From: Helicobacter sp. 11S03491-1
GTDB taxonomy: Bacteria > Campylobacterota > Campylobacteria > Campylobacterales > Helicobacteraceae
Length of the DNA: 64,000 nt
Assembly (NCBI RefSeq): GCF_002272835.1
Contig: NZ_MLAO01000002.1
Location: forward strand, 124,001-188,000
Reading direction: 5' to 3'
Every line of letters begins with the position of its first letter. Positions within the stretch are counted from its first letter, which is position 1. Made by a program: the position numbers and the translations under genes. This document shows, piece by piece, positions 36,190 to 44,859 of the stretch. The notes under the pieces are model-generated. The model was not told the DNA's origin and made no database searches. It saw nothing but the letters and a program-made list of their open reading frames with translations.

Positions 36190-37356
36190 CTAAATTTTAT
36201 CTAAATAAAAAAACTTATAAAATTCTTCCCCAATAAAACAATTTTCCAGACTTTTTTGAGAAAATAAATATCTCCCATCGCAAATAAAGCCTAATTCTTC
36301 CCAATGAGTATGATTGAGCAGGTCGCAAATTTCTGATAGGGTTAAATCATCAGTCTGAAATTTTGGAAATATAGCCAATATAGATCCATCATAGGCTTTG
36401 ATGGGATGAGTAAAAAAAGGTTTTTTATTTCTTGTTTTGGTATTGACATAAATTCTAGGCAAATCACTTTTAAAATAATCTCTCCCCCACTCCCACCAAT
36501 TAGATTGAGTAAATTTTTTGATTTTTCTGCGTATAAGAATATCTTTGTAAGTTTCCAAATAAGGAAGATAGCAATTAAAAATCATTTTTTTTGTTTTTCC
36601 TGTTTTGCAAGTTGTTGAAGATACAAATTCTTCATTGCCTATAGAAGGATTTGTGAATATTTTATCATTCCCGCTTACTGCCCCTACTTTAACAAAAAAT
36701 AAATCTTTGAATCTAACGCAATAGTGATTGTTTGTAAAAGATATTTGACCATTGTTGCAACTAAAATTTTTTACCAAATTTGTTTTGCGAGTATAGTTGT
36801 CTTTTTCAAATCTCCATATCGCGCAATTAGGTTGGACATCTTTAAAGATTTTCTTATCTCCTAAATCTATAAAATCAGTAATAGTTCCATTTGCATATAA
36901 AAAATCATTGAGTTTTATAGATGCAGTGAGTTTGAGAAAATCTCTAGGTGTAATAAAAATAATCTCTCCGTTATCTTTTAGATGCAATACGCATTTGTAG
37001 ATAAAAAATAAATAAAGGTTGCTTCTATTATCAAACATTTTTTTATAGGGAGTTAAGAGTTTTTTTGTGTCCTCCAGGATTTCTTTATAGGCTACATAAG
37101 GAGGATTTCCTATGATGGTATCAAACTTATTTTTTATATCATAAGAAAAAAAATCAATATTTTGCACATTTTGATTTTTGATAATTTGAACATCTAGTTC
37201 GATTCCAATTGCATGTTGTGGTAAATAAGTCAGAAAAGATCCGTCCCCACAACTAGGTTCTAATATATTTCCATTATTTTGAATGAGTCTTATCATTTCA
37301 TCTACTATAGAAATAGGAGTGAAAAATTGCCCAAGTGTTTTTCGCATTTTATTCAT
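36190..37356 (-). CDS. Type II N6-adenine DNA methyltransferase (gamma class)
   Basis: The 388-residue protein begins MNKMRKTLGQFFTPISIVDEM (LGQFFTP is motif X), followed by motif I (NGNILEPSCGDGSF) and motif IV (FDTIIGNPPYVAYKE). The order X-I-IV and the C-terminal recognition domain define a gamma-class adenine methylase of the TaqI/Eco57I-like kind. I put the start at ATG 37356, overlapping the endonuclease gene by 8 bp; the frame remains open upstream across that gene, but motif X would then be internal. It modifies the site cut by the upstream enzyme. Confidence 0.88.
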   Translation of the reverse strand: MNKMRKTLGQFFTPISIVDEMIRLIQNNGNILEPSCGDGSFLTYLPQHAIGIELDVQIIKNQNVQNIDFFSYDIKNKFDTIIGNPPYVAYKEILEDTKKLLTPYKKMFDNRSNLYLFFIYKCVLHLKDNGEIIFITPRDFLKLTASIKLNDFLYANGTITDFIDLGDKKIFKDVQPNCAIWRFEKDNYTRKTNLVKNFSCNNGQISFTNNHYCVRFKDLFFVKVGAVSGNDKIFTNPSIGNEEFVSSTTCKTGKTKKMIFNCYLPYLETYKDILIRRKIKKFTQSNWWEWGRDYFKSDLPRIYVNTKTRNKKPFFTHPIKAYDGSILAIFPKFQTDDLTLSEICDLLNHTHWEELGFICDGRYLFSQKSLENCFIGEEFYKFFYLDKI

Positions 37357-37984
37357 CAAGAAGACTTTTAAATTCAGGGAAATATTCAATAAATTGGCAA
37401 TAAACCCGACTTCGTAATTTGAAGGATTTGCCCATCGTGGATAATAAATAGTTTTTTGCTTCTTCAAATGTCCTGTGTAGAGGAATTTTGTTTTGATCCC
37501 ATCTGGCCTGAAAGGGAAGGTTGTTGCCATTGGGAATTATTTTGTGAATGCATTTGAGTGAAACAGGATAAATATCATTGAAATTATTTTTATTTATCAC
37601 TAAAAAATAATAGTCTTTATCATTTTCTGAAATATTTTTTTGTAAAATTTCCAGATATTTTTTCCAATCAATTTGATTATCAAATGTTGGGATTTTTCCG
37701 CTTAAGGCATAATAAATACCTACTTTGCAATTTAAATTATCCGTCGTATTTGTATTGGTTATCTTGATATTTACAGGAATATATTTTTCATTCTCTTCAA
37801 AGGAAAAATCCTTCGGCTCTCTTTTTTTAGGGCATAAGATATTTGGAAATTGTTTTTTGATGAAAAACAGCAACTCATCTTCATTGATAGCCGAATTTAT
37901 CCTGCCATCTGCACTTTTTTGTGAAAGCTTAAAAGGACTCTTTTTGAGATAATTTGCAATTTCTATAAGAGTTCTTGGTAGCAT
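37349..37984 (-). CDS. Putative type II restriction endonuclease
   Basis: This 211-residue protein overlaps the methylase gene and starts ATG within the uvrA stop (TAATG). It has no database-recognisable name for me. The segment ENEKYIPVNIKITNTN resembles the active-site strand of EcoRV-fold endonucleases (xVNIKIT with the catalytic Lys), and SADGRINSAINEDEL may bind DNA. Pairing with a complete methylase of normal spacing is the main evidence. The specificity cannot be read. Confidence 0.65.
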   Translation of the reverse strand: MLPRTLIEIANYLKKSPFKLSQKSADGRINSAINEDELLFFIKKQFPNILCPKKREPKDFSFEENEKYIPVNIKITNTNTTDNLNCKVGIYYALSGKIPTFDNQIDWKKYLEILQKNISENDKDYYFLVINKNNFNDIYPVSLKCIHKIIPNGNNLPFQARWDQNKIPLHRTFEEAKNYLLSTMGKSFKLRSRVYCQFIEYFPEFKSLLDE

Positions 37985-40800
37985 TATTTCATATCCAATA
38001 ATTCTTCAGCCAAGAATTTTCCTGTATAACTATGGCTTTTTTTGAAATTTTTGGCTATTTGTTCCGGTGTGCCTGTATCGACGATTTTACCACCTTTATC
38101 ACCTCCTTCAGGTCCTATATCAATGACATAATCAGCATTTTTAATCATATCAAGATTATGCTCAATGACAATCATAGAATTACCAAGTTCTACGAGGTGA
38201 TGGAGGACTTTTGTGAGTTTATCCACATCAGCAAAATGTAGCCCTGTAGTAGGCTCATCTAAGATATAAAGGGTTTTCCCTGTGTCTTTGCGACTGAGTT
38301 CTTTGGCAAGTTTGATTCTTTGGGCTTCCCCACCACTTAGTGTAACAGCATTTTGTCCCAATGTAATATAGCCCAAACCTACATCTTGAAGGGTTTTGAG
38401 TTTGGATGCAATTTTGGGGATTTTGCTAAAGAATTCACAAGCATCATTAACACTCATATTTAAAACATCGGCTATAGATTTTCCTTTGTATTTGATTTCT
38501 AGAGTTTGCGGGTTGTATTTAGCGCCATTACAAGCATCACATTTGACCATCACATCAGGGAGAAAATGCATCTCTATTTTTATTTCTCCCTCGCCTTGAC
38601 ATTTTTCACAACGTCCTCCTTTGACATTGAAGCTAAAACGCCCTATCCCATAACCTAAAATTTTGGCTTCTTTGACTTCTGAAAATAGCACTCTAATATC
38701 GTCCATGACCCCTGTATAAGTTGCAGGATTGCTGCGTGGGGTTCTGCCTATGGGGCTTTGGTCCAGATAGATCACTTTATCAAGCATTTCAAGCCCATTG
38801 ATTTCTACACCATCGCATTTTTTTACTTTTTTGGCATTGTTGAGGAGTTCTTGGGCTACGGGTAAAAGAGTTTGCAAAATCAAAGAGCTTTTGCCACTCC
38901 CACTCACCCCTGTGATGCATACAAAATTTGAAAGAGGGATTTGAAGGCTTAAGTTCTTAATATTATTGATAGTAACATTTTTGATCTCTAACCATTTTTT
39001 TTGGGGACGATGATGGGGGTAGAAAATATGTTTTGTACCATTGATATATTGAGCGGTTTGGGTGTTGGATTGAAACATTTTTTTAACACTCCCTGCAAAT
39101 ACGACTTCTCCTCCGTTTTTCCCCGCTCCCGGACCTATATCAACGATAAAATCAGCATTTTTAATCGTTTCTTTGTCATGCTCGACTACAATAACAGTAT
39201 TGCCTTTTTCTTGAAGATTTCTCAAAGTTTTGATGAGTTTAAGCGTGTCTCGTTCGTGCAGTCCAATACTTGGCTCATCCAATACATACATAACACCTGT
39301 AAGCCCACTCCCTATTTGACTGGCAATACGGATTCTCTGGCTTTCTCCTCCGCTAATTGTTCTGGCATCTCTTCCCAAACTCAAATACCCCAACCCAACA
39401 TCATGGAGGAAAAATAATCGCTCACGAATTTCTTTGAGAATTGAGCTTGCAATAAAATGTTGTTGCAAGCTTAGATAGGCGAAATTTTTCTCATTGTTAA
39501 AAAATTCATAACTCTCTTCAATGGGCATATCAATGACATCACCAATTCCTTTATTGGCAACTTTCACACTTAATGAAGAAGCTTTGAGTCGATACCCTTT
39601 ACAAGTTGAACAGGGTTTTTCACTCATATAATCACCTAAATCTTTTTCGTCTTTAAACATGTCATAAGCGATTTGTATGATACCTTTCCAGGGGCGTTTG
39701 AGTGTGGAATTTTTCCAATTAAATTCTATTTCAGTGCCATTGCCATAAAGCAGGGCATTTTGTTGGTGGCTTTTGAGTTCTTCAAAAGGTTTATTGGCAT
39801 CTATTTGATTTGATTTGCAAAATCCATTAAAAAGCTCGGCATAATAATTTCTATTGAAACCAAAAATAACTTTGATACCACCTTTGTTAAGTGGGAGGGA
39901 TTTATTGAGAATCTTTTTAATATCAATACTATATTTACTTCCCAGTCCCCCACAATCTTCGCAAGCACCCTTAGGAGAGTTGAATGAAAAACTGAGAGGT
40001 TCAAGGGGTTCAAAACTTACCTTGCAATCAAAACAAGCCAAATGTTCGCTATAATGGATGAGTTGATTATTTCCTTTTTCATCATTGATAATTTCTATCT
40101 CAAGCTCCCCGTAAGTTTCTTTGAGAGCTTTTTCAATAGCTTGGGCAATTCTGGAGTGATTTTCTTCATTGTTAATGACCCTATCAATGATAGCTTTAAT
40201 GGTGTGTTTCTTGGTTTTGCTTAAATCTATCTCTTCATCAAGACGCACCATAACTCCATCAATATAGGCACGTACATAGCCTTTTTGACGTAAATTTTGA
40301 ATTTTATCTGCAAAAGTTCCTTTTTTTTCTTTGATAATGGGGGCTAGGATAATAAGTTTGCTTTCTTTAGGGAGGGAGAGGACTTGTTCAATAATATCTG
40401 TTTGACTCATTTGAGAAATAGGTTTGCCACATAGATAACAATGTTGTATCCCTATTCTAGCATAAAGCAACCTTAGATAATCATAGATTTCAGTAATAGT
40501 ACCTACTGTTGAGCGAGGATTTTTGCTTGTAGTTTTTTGATCAATAGCAATAGCAGGAGTGAGACCCTCAATTTTATCTACATTGGGTTTGCCGACTTTG
40601 TCAAGAAATTGTCTTGCATAGCTTGAGAGGGATTCAATATATCTTCTTTGTCCTTCGGCATAAAGTGTATCAAAAGCCAAAGTAGATTTACCTGACCCGC
40701 TAAGTCCTGTAAAAACAATAAGCTTGTTTTTTGGAATTTCCAGATTAATATTTTTGAGATTATTTTCTTTTGCGCCGATGATTTGGATTTTATCTAACAA
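37984..40800 (-). CDS. uvrA: Excinuclease ABC subunit A
   Basis: The 938-residue damage-sensing ATPase of nucleotide excision repair has two ABC modules (Walker A GLSGSGKSTLAFDTL near residue 31 and GVSGSGKSSLI near 635), two signatures (ISGGESQRIRIASQIGSGL and LSGGEAQRIKLAKEL), and zinc modules (CFDCKVSFEP..., CEDCGG, and CEKCQGEGE with CDACNG). It is full length. Its stop shares one base with the start of the restriction gene downstream. Confidence 0.97.
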   Translation of the reverse strand: MLDKIQIIGAKENNLKNINLEIPKNKLIVFTGLSGSGKSTLAFDTLYAEGQRRYIESLSSYARQFLDKVGKPNVDKIEGLTPAIAIDQKTTSKNPRSTVGTITEIYDYLRLLYARIGIQHCYLCGKPISQMSQTDIIEQVLSLPKESKLIILAPIIKEKKGTFADKIQNLRQKGYVRAYIDGVMVRLDEEIDLSKTKKHTIKAIIDRVINNEENHSRIAQAIEKALKETYGELEIEIINDEKGNNQLIHYSEHLACFDCKVSFEPLEPLSFSFNSPKGACEDCGGLGSKYSIDIKKILNKSLPLNKGGIKVIFGFNRNYYAELFNGFCKSNQIDANKPFEELKSHQQNALLYGNGTEIEFNWKNSTLKRPWKGIIQIAYDMFKDEKDLGDYMSEKPCSTCKGYRLKASSLSVKVANKGIGDVIDMPIEESYEFFNNEKNFAYLSLQQHFIASSILKEIRERLFFLHDVGLGYLSLGRDARTISGGESQRIRIASQIGSGLTGVMYVLDEPSIGLHERDTLKLIKTLRNLQEKGNTVIVVEHDKETIKNADFIVDIGPGAGKNGGEVVFAGSVKKMFQSNTQTAQYINGTKHIFYPHHRPQKKWLEIKNVTINNIKNLSLQIPLSNFVCITGVSGSGKSSLILQTLLPVAQELLNNAKKVKKCDGVEINGLEMLDKVIYLDQSPIGRTPRSNPATYTGVMDDIRVLFSEVKEAKILGYGIGRFSFNVKGGRCEKCQGEGEIKIEMHFLPDVMVKCDACNGAKYNPQTLEIKYKGKSIADVLNMSVNDACEFFSKIPKIASKLKTLQDVGLGYITLGQNAVTLSGGEAQRIKLAKELSRKDTGKTLYILDEPTTGLHFADVDKLTKVLHHLVELGNSMIVIEHNLDMIKNADYVIDIGPEGGDKGGKIVDTGTPEQIAKNFKKSHSYTGKFLAEELLDMK

Positions 40801-41110
40801 TCTATACTCCTTGATTTAGAACCTTAAAGAATCTAATATTATAGCTAAATACTTGGAATACAGAGTGATGGTTATGTATTGTTGATTTCTCTTCAAAGAT
40901 GTTTTATCATTATTTAGGAATATTGAAAAATGAAAAAACTGAGATTTATATATGAAAGTAAATTTTAAATTTTACTTTCATGTTACTATGATAAACATAT
41001 AAAAATTTAATGTGAAAAATCTACTCATTAATATTTTTGAACAAATAAATTTCTAGGTAAAACCGGAAGGTTTTTAATATGATTAAATATAACAACCTTA
41101 AGGAATGATA
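40801..41110. promoter_or_regulatory. Control region of the ergothioneine-type catabolic operon
   Basis: This region lies between divergent uvrA and the six-gene operon. It holds a perfect palindrome at 40952-40981 with 11-bp arms (ATGAAAGTAAA / TTTACTTTCAT) around an 8-bp AT spacer, about 130 bp before the first start codon; this is a plausible operator. No tight -35/-10 pair stands out. No open frame of note is present, and no regulator gene is adjacent. Confidence 0.5.
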
Positions 41111-42475
41111 ATGAAGGCATACGATAAGCTTGTGTTAGGGCATATTGTTTTAGCGCATAAGGAGATACAATCAGGTTATGTAGCCATTAGTAATGGAGTT
41201 GTCATGGAAGTAGCGATGATAAATTCTTCCAAACTCCCCCCTGCTAAAGAAATACATGATTTTAGCGGGTATTATATCTTTCCCTCAGTAATTGATTCAC
41301 AAGTACATTCTCGTTCCCAAGCAGGGCAAGAGGATTTTATTTATTCAAGCGCTTCCGGAGCAGCAGGAGGCGTGGGCACTATTATTGATATGCCCTATGA
41401 TGCAGGGCGATTGATTTGCAATGAACAAGCTTTCAATGCCAAAAAACAAGAAGCAAAAGCACAAACCAGAGTAGATTTTGGACTTTATGCAACAATAAAT
41501 CCTCTTGAGGGAAGCAGGCATATTGAAGAATTGATTCAAGCAGGGGCTATTGGATTCAAATTTTCTACATTTGGTACAGATCCAACAAGATTTCCTAGAA
41601 TCCCCCCTTATATTATGCAGGAATGTTTTGCCAAAATTGCTCCTTATGGATTGGTTGCGGGTGTGCATAATGAAGATGATGAGAGTATCAAATATTTAAT
41701 TGAATTTTATCAAAATCAAGGGATTACAGATTATAAGGCTCATAACCTATCCAGACCTATTTGGACAGAAAATATTGCTATTGCTCAAATCTATGAATTA
41801 GGAGCGCAAACAGGTTGTCATGCCCATGTTGTGCATTGTTCTAACCCAAGGGGCTATGAGATTTGTGCCGGTTATCAAAAACAAGGATTTTGCGTAAGCA
41901 TTGAGGCATGTTTGCATTATCTGGTGTTATCTGAAGAAGAAGATGTATCCGGACTTGTAGGGAAGGCAAAGGTCAATCCTCCTATCAGAAGCCTTAAGGA
42001 CAAAGAAGCATTGTGGAAGCATCTTGATTGTGGGAATATCACGGTAGTATCAACAGATCATGTAAGTTGGTCGGAGGATAGAAAATCTTTTGCAAATATG
42101 TTCAAAAATTCTTCAGGGGCTACAGGGTTAGAAGTTTTATTGCCTTTAATGCTTACTGAAGCTCATAAGAGAGGTATTAGTTTTTCTAAAATTGTGCGTG
42201 TTTTGTCTTATAACCCTGCAAGATTATTTCATATCAACCACAAAAAAGGCGCTTTAGAGATTGGTAGAGATGCTGATTTAGTGATTTTAAGCAAGGAAAA
42301 TTATCTTTATGATGCCGGCAGGAGTGGGGTAAATTTTGTTTCTTGGAGTCCTTATGATGGCAGAGAAATAGACTTTAGGGTAAAAAAACATATGCTTAGG
42401 GGAGAATGGATATTTGATGATGGAAAAGTTTTGGCATCTCCCGGATTTGGAGAATTTGTCTCGCCAATGAAGTAA
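41111..42475 (+). CDS. Hydantoinase/allantoinase-family cyclic amidohydrolase
   Basis: This 454-residue cytoplasmic amidohydrolase of the dihydropyrimidinase/allantoinase group probably opens a hydantoin ring, by context hydantoin-5-propionate to N-carbamoyl-glutamate. Metal-site elements are visible: AIGFKF (carboxylated Lys), GVHNED, HVVHCSNPRG and VSTDHVSW (Asp). The first element reads IDSQVHSR, so the first His of the usual HxH is Gln64. I used the second ATG (41111), which has AAGGA at 6 nt; an ATG two codons earlier abuts that site. It heads the operon; the next gene is 17 bp away. Confidence 0.88.
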   Translation: MKAYDKLVLGHIVLAHKEIQSGYVAISNGVVMEVAMINSSKLPPAKEIHDFSGYYIFPSVIDSQVHSRSQAGQEDFIYSSASGAAGGVGTIIDMPYDAGRLICNEQAFNAKKQEAKAQTRVDFGLYATINPLEGSRHIEELIQAGAIGFKFSTFGTDPTRFPRIPPYIMQECFAKIAPYGLVAGVHNEDDESIKYLIEFYQNQGITDYKAHNLSRPIWTENIAIAQIYELGAQTGCHAHVVHCSNPRGYEICAGYQKQGFCVSIEACLHYLVLSEEEDVSGLVGKAKVNPPIRSLKDKEALWKHLDCGNITVVSTDHVSWSEDRKSFANMFKNSSGATGLEVLLPLMLTEAHKRGISFSKIVRVLSYNPARLFHINHKKGALEIGRDADLVILSKENYLYDAGRSGVNFVSWSPYDGREIDFRVKKHMLRGEWIFDDGKVLASPGFGEFVSPMK

Positions 42476-42492
42476 AATATAAGGAGATTATT

Positions 42493-43749
42493 TTGAAAAT
42501 TAACCCGGATCGTTATGAAAAATTTCTCATGGATTTATCTCTGAAGACAGATCCCAATCAGCCTTATACAAGGCGTTCTTTTAGTGATATGTTTGTAGAA
42601 GGTCGCCAATGGTTAAGTGAGAAAATGTTGGAATTAGGTCTTGAAGTTTCCCTAGATTGCGCCGGCAATCTTATAGGCAAAAGAGCAGGTAAAAATCATC
42701 AATCCGGTTATCCTCATACAATTGCTATAGGTTCTCATAGTGATAGTGTGCCAAGTGGGGGCAGATATGATGGGATAGCCGGAGTGATTGCAGGATTAGA
42801 ATGTGTAGCGAGTCTTAATGATAAAAACATTGCCCTAGAGCATGATTTAGAAATTATAGATTTTTTGGCTGAAGAACCTAGTGAGTGGGGTGTTTCTTGT
42901 ATAGGGAGTCGAGGAATAAGTGGGTTTTTAGATGAAAAAACTCTCCAATTGTCTCATCCCCAAACAGGTGAAAAATTGGGTATAGCAATCAATCGCATGG
43001 GTGGGGATAGCGCCGGGTTAAAAAAAGCCACTCATATAAAAGCATTTTTTGAACTTCATATTGAGCAAGGTAAGGTTTTAGAAACTCTAGGTATGGATAT
43101 TGGTATTGTAAGTTCTATTGTAGGGATTATGCGTATTGAAGTCAGTTTTTTAGGAGAAAGCAATCATGCCGGTACTACTCCGATGAATATGAGAAAAGAT
43201 GCCGGAAGAATAGCTTGTGAAATGAGTGTTTTGGGAAATATTCTGGCATCAGAAATTTCCAAAAGAAATGAAGGTTATTTTGTGGCTACTTGTGGGCAAA
43301 TATTTTTTAAACCCAATGCAAGCAATGTGATTTGTGGCGCTAGTAAAATTGTTTTTGATGTGCGTTCTGATTCAAGAGCATTGATGGAAGAATTTAGGGA
43401 TAGATTGCTTGAAGAAACACAAAAAATTTCTAAAAAGCAAGGTATTTTACTCCAAAATTTTGAGGTTTTGAGTGATACTCGACCTACATATTGTGATAGA
43501 AATTTAATGGGTATTTTAGAAGGAGTATGTAAAAAAGATGCCCTTCCTTTTATGGTGATGCCAAGTGGAGCGGGACATGATAGTGCTTTTATGAGCCATC
43601 TGGCTCCTGTAGCTATGATTTTTGTCCCCAGTCAGGGAGGCAAAAGCCATTGTCCGGAAGAATATACTTCAAAAGAGGAGTTAGGCAATGGTGTGAATGT
43701 GCTTTTTAAAGCTCTTTTAGAATATGACAAACAATTTATTAATTCATAA
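42493..43749 (+). CDS. N-carbamoyl-L-amino-acid hydrolase (M20 family)
   Basis: This 418-residue metal-dependent hydrolase shows M20/HyuC/AmaB features: SHSDSVPSGGRYDGIAGV (metal Asp), EEPSEWGVSCIGSRGISG (Glu pair), FFELHIEQGKVLE and the C-terminal SGAGHDSAFMS with SHCPEE. Such enzymes remove carbamoyl groups as CO2 and NH3; here the likely substrate is N-carbamoyl-glutamate, giving glutamate. The start is TTG with AAGGAG at 6 nt. This is the last step of the proposed pathway, directly after its expected predecessor enzyme gene. Confidence 0.92.
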   Translation: MKINPDRYEKFLMDLSLKTDPNQPYTRRSFSDMFVEGRQWLSEKMLELGLEVSLDCAGNLIGKRAGKNHQSGYPHTIAIGSHSDSVPSGGRYDGIAGVIAGLECVASLNDKNIALEHDLEIIDFLAEEPSEWGVSCIGSRGISGFLDEKTLQLSHPQTGEKLGIAINRMGGDSAGLKKATHIKAFFELHIEQGKVLETLGMDIGIVSSIVGIMRIEVSFLGESNHAGTTPMNMRKDAGRIACEMSVLGNILASEISKRNEGYFVATCGQIFFKPNASNVICGASKIVFDVRSDSRALMEEFRDRLLEETQKISKKQGILLQNFEVLSDTRPTYCDRNLMGILEGVCKKDALPFMVMPSGAGHDSAFMSHLAPVAMIFVPSQGGKSHCPEEYTSKEELGNGVNVLFKALLEYDKQFINS

Positions 43750-43758
43750 GGAAACAAT

Positions 43759-44859
43759 ATGGGAAGAATTTTGAAATTAAAAGATGTCTATGCTGCTGTC
43801 AAAGGTGGTTCAGTCTATGCTTGTGGTGGTGGTGGATGGGTAGAACATGGGATTGAGTTAGGGACTTTGGCAGTTACAATTGGCAGACCTGAGTTAGTTA
43901 GTATTGATGAGATTCAACCTGATGATTATGTTGCAACAGCCGCTGCTATTGGAGCACCTGGGGGACTTAGTGATTGGGAAATGTTAGGGATAGATTATGT
44001 CAAAGCAGTACGATTTGTCCAAGAAGCTTTGGGTAGCAAAATAGCAGGGCTTATTATTGGTCAAAATGGAATGAGTTCGACTATAAATGCATGGTTGCCC
44101 TCAGCAATTTTGGGGACAAAAGTTGTTGATGCTTTGGGAGATTTGCGTGCGCACCCTACAGGAGATATGGGTTCTTTAGGATTAGCTAATAGTCCTGAAA
44201 TAATGATTCAGAGCGCTGTAGGAGGGAATCGATCAAAAAATCAATATATTGAATTGGTTGTTAAAGGAGCTACTGCAAAAATTTCTCCGATTTTGCGGAC
44301 AGCTTCAGATATGTCAGGAGGGTTTATAGCCAGTTGTCGTAACCCTATCAAAGCTTCATATGTGAAAAAAAATGCAGCCCTTGGAGGGATAAGCATGGCA
44401 ATTGAACTCGGAGAAGCTATTCTTGAAGCAGAAAAAAAAGGCAAAAATGCTGTTATTGATGCTATTTGCAAGCAAACTGATGGAGTGATTTTAGCAGAAG
44501 GCAAAGTGATTAAAAATTCTTTGCAATACACTCAAGAAGCTTTTGATGTAGGGATTATTGAAGTAGGAGAAGGAAAGAATAAAGTGATTTTGCATGTTAT
44601 GAATGAATATATGGCTATTGATGATGCTTGCGGGAATAGAATAGGCACTTATCCGGATGTAATCACTACTTTTGATAAAGATGGTAATCCCATCAGCGCA
44701 GGAAAACTCAAAGCAGGGATGGATATTTTTGTATTCCATATACCCAAAACAAAAATTCCTCTTAGTTCAAGTGTTAAAGATCCCAGTGTTTATCCTCATG
44801 TAGAAAAAACATTAGGGATTGAATTAGCAAAATATGCTCTTCAAAAGGATAAACAATGA
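43759..44859 (+). CDS. DUF917 / S-methyl-thiohydantoin desulfurase family protein
   Basis: This 366-residue cytoplasmic protein is rich in Gly (YACGGGGWVEHG, AAIGAPGGLSDWE) and has the DUF917 fold pattern (LPSAILGTKVVDALGDLRAHPT). As I recall, this family's Pfam name is now S-methyl thiohydantoin desulfurase. In the operon it would remove sulfur from the thiohydantoin-propionate formed by the urocanase homologue, yielding hydantoin-propionate and H2S (or methanethiol). The assignment combines family memory and context; a plain hydantoinase accessory role is the alternative. Its last 4 bp overlap the next gene. Confidence 0.8.
   Translation: MGRILKLKDVYAAVKGGSVYACGGGGWVEHGIELGTLAVTIGRPELVSIDEIQPDDYVATAAAIGAPGGLSDWEMLGIDYVKAVRFVQEALGSKIAGLIIGQNGMSSTINAWLPSAILGTKVVDALGDLRAHPTGDMGSLGLANSPEIMIQSAVGGNRSKNQYIELVVKGATAKISPILRTASDMSGGFIASCRNPIKASYVKKNAALGGISMAIELGEAILEAEKKGKNAVIDAICKQTDGVILAEGKVIKNSLQYTQEAFDVGIIEVGEGKNKVILHVMNEYMAIDDACGNRIGTYPDVITTFDKDGNPISAGKLKAGMDIFVFHIPKTKIPLSSSVKDPSVYPHVEKTLGIELAKYALQKDKQ

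Noticed and set aside
37357-37530. Upstream extension of the adenine methylase
   Set aside because: It overlaps the endonuclease gene, and motif X (LGQFFTP) is expected near the N-terminus, as it is with ATG 37356.
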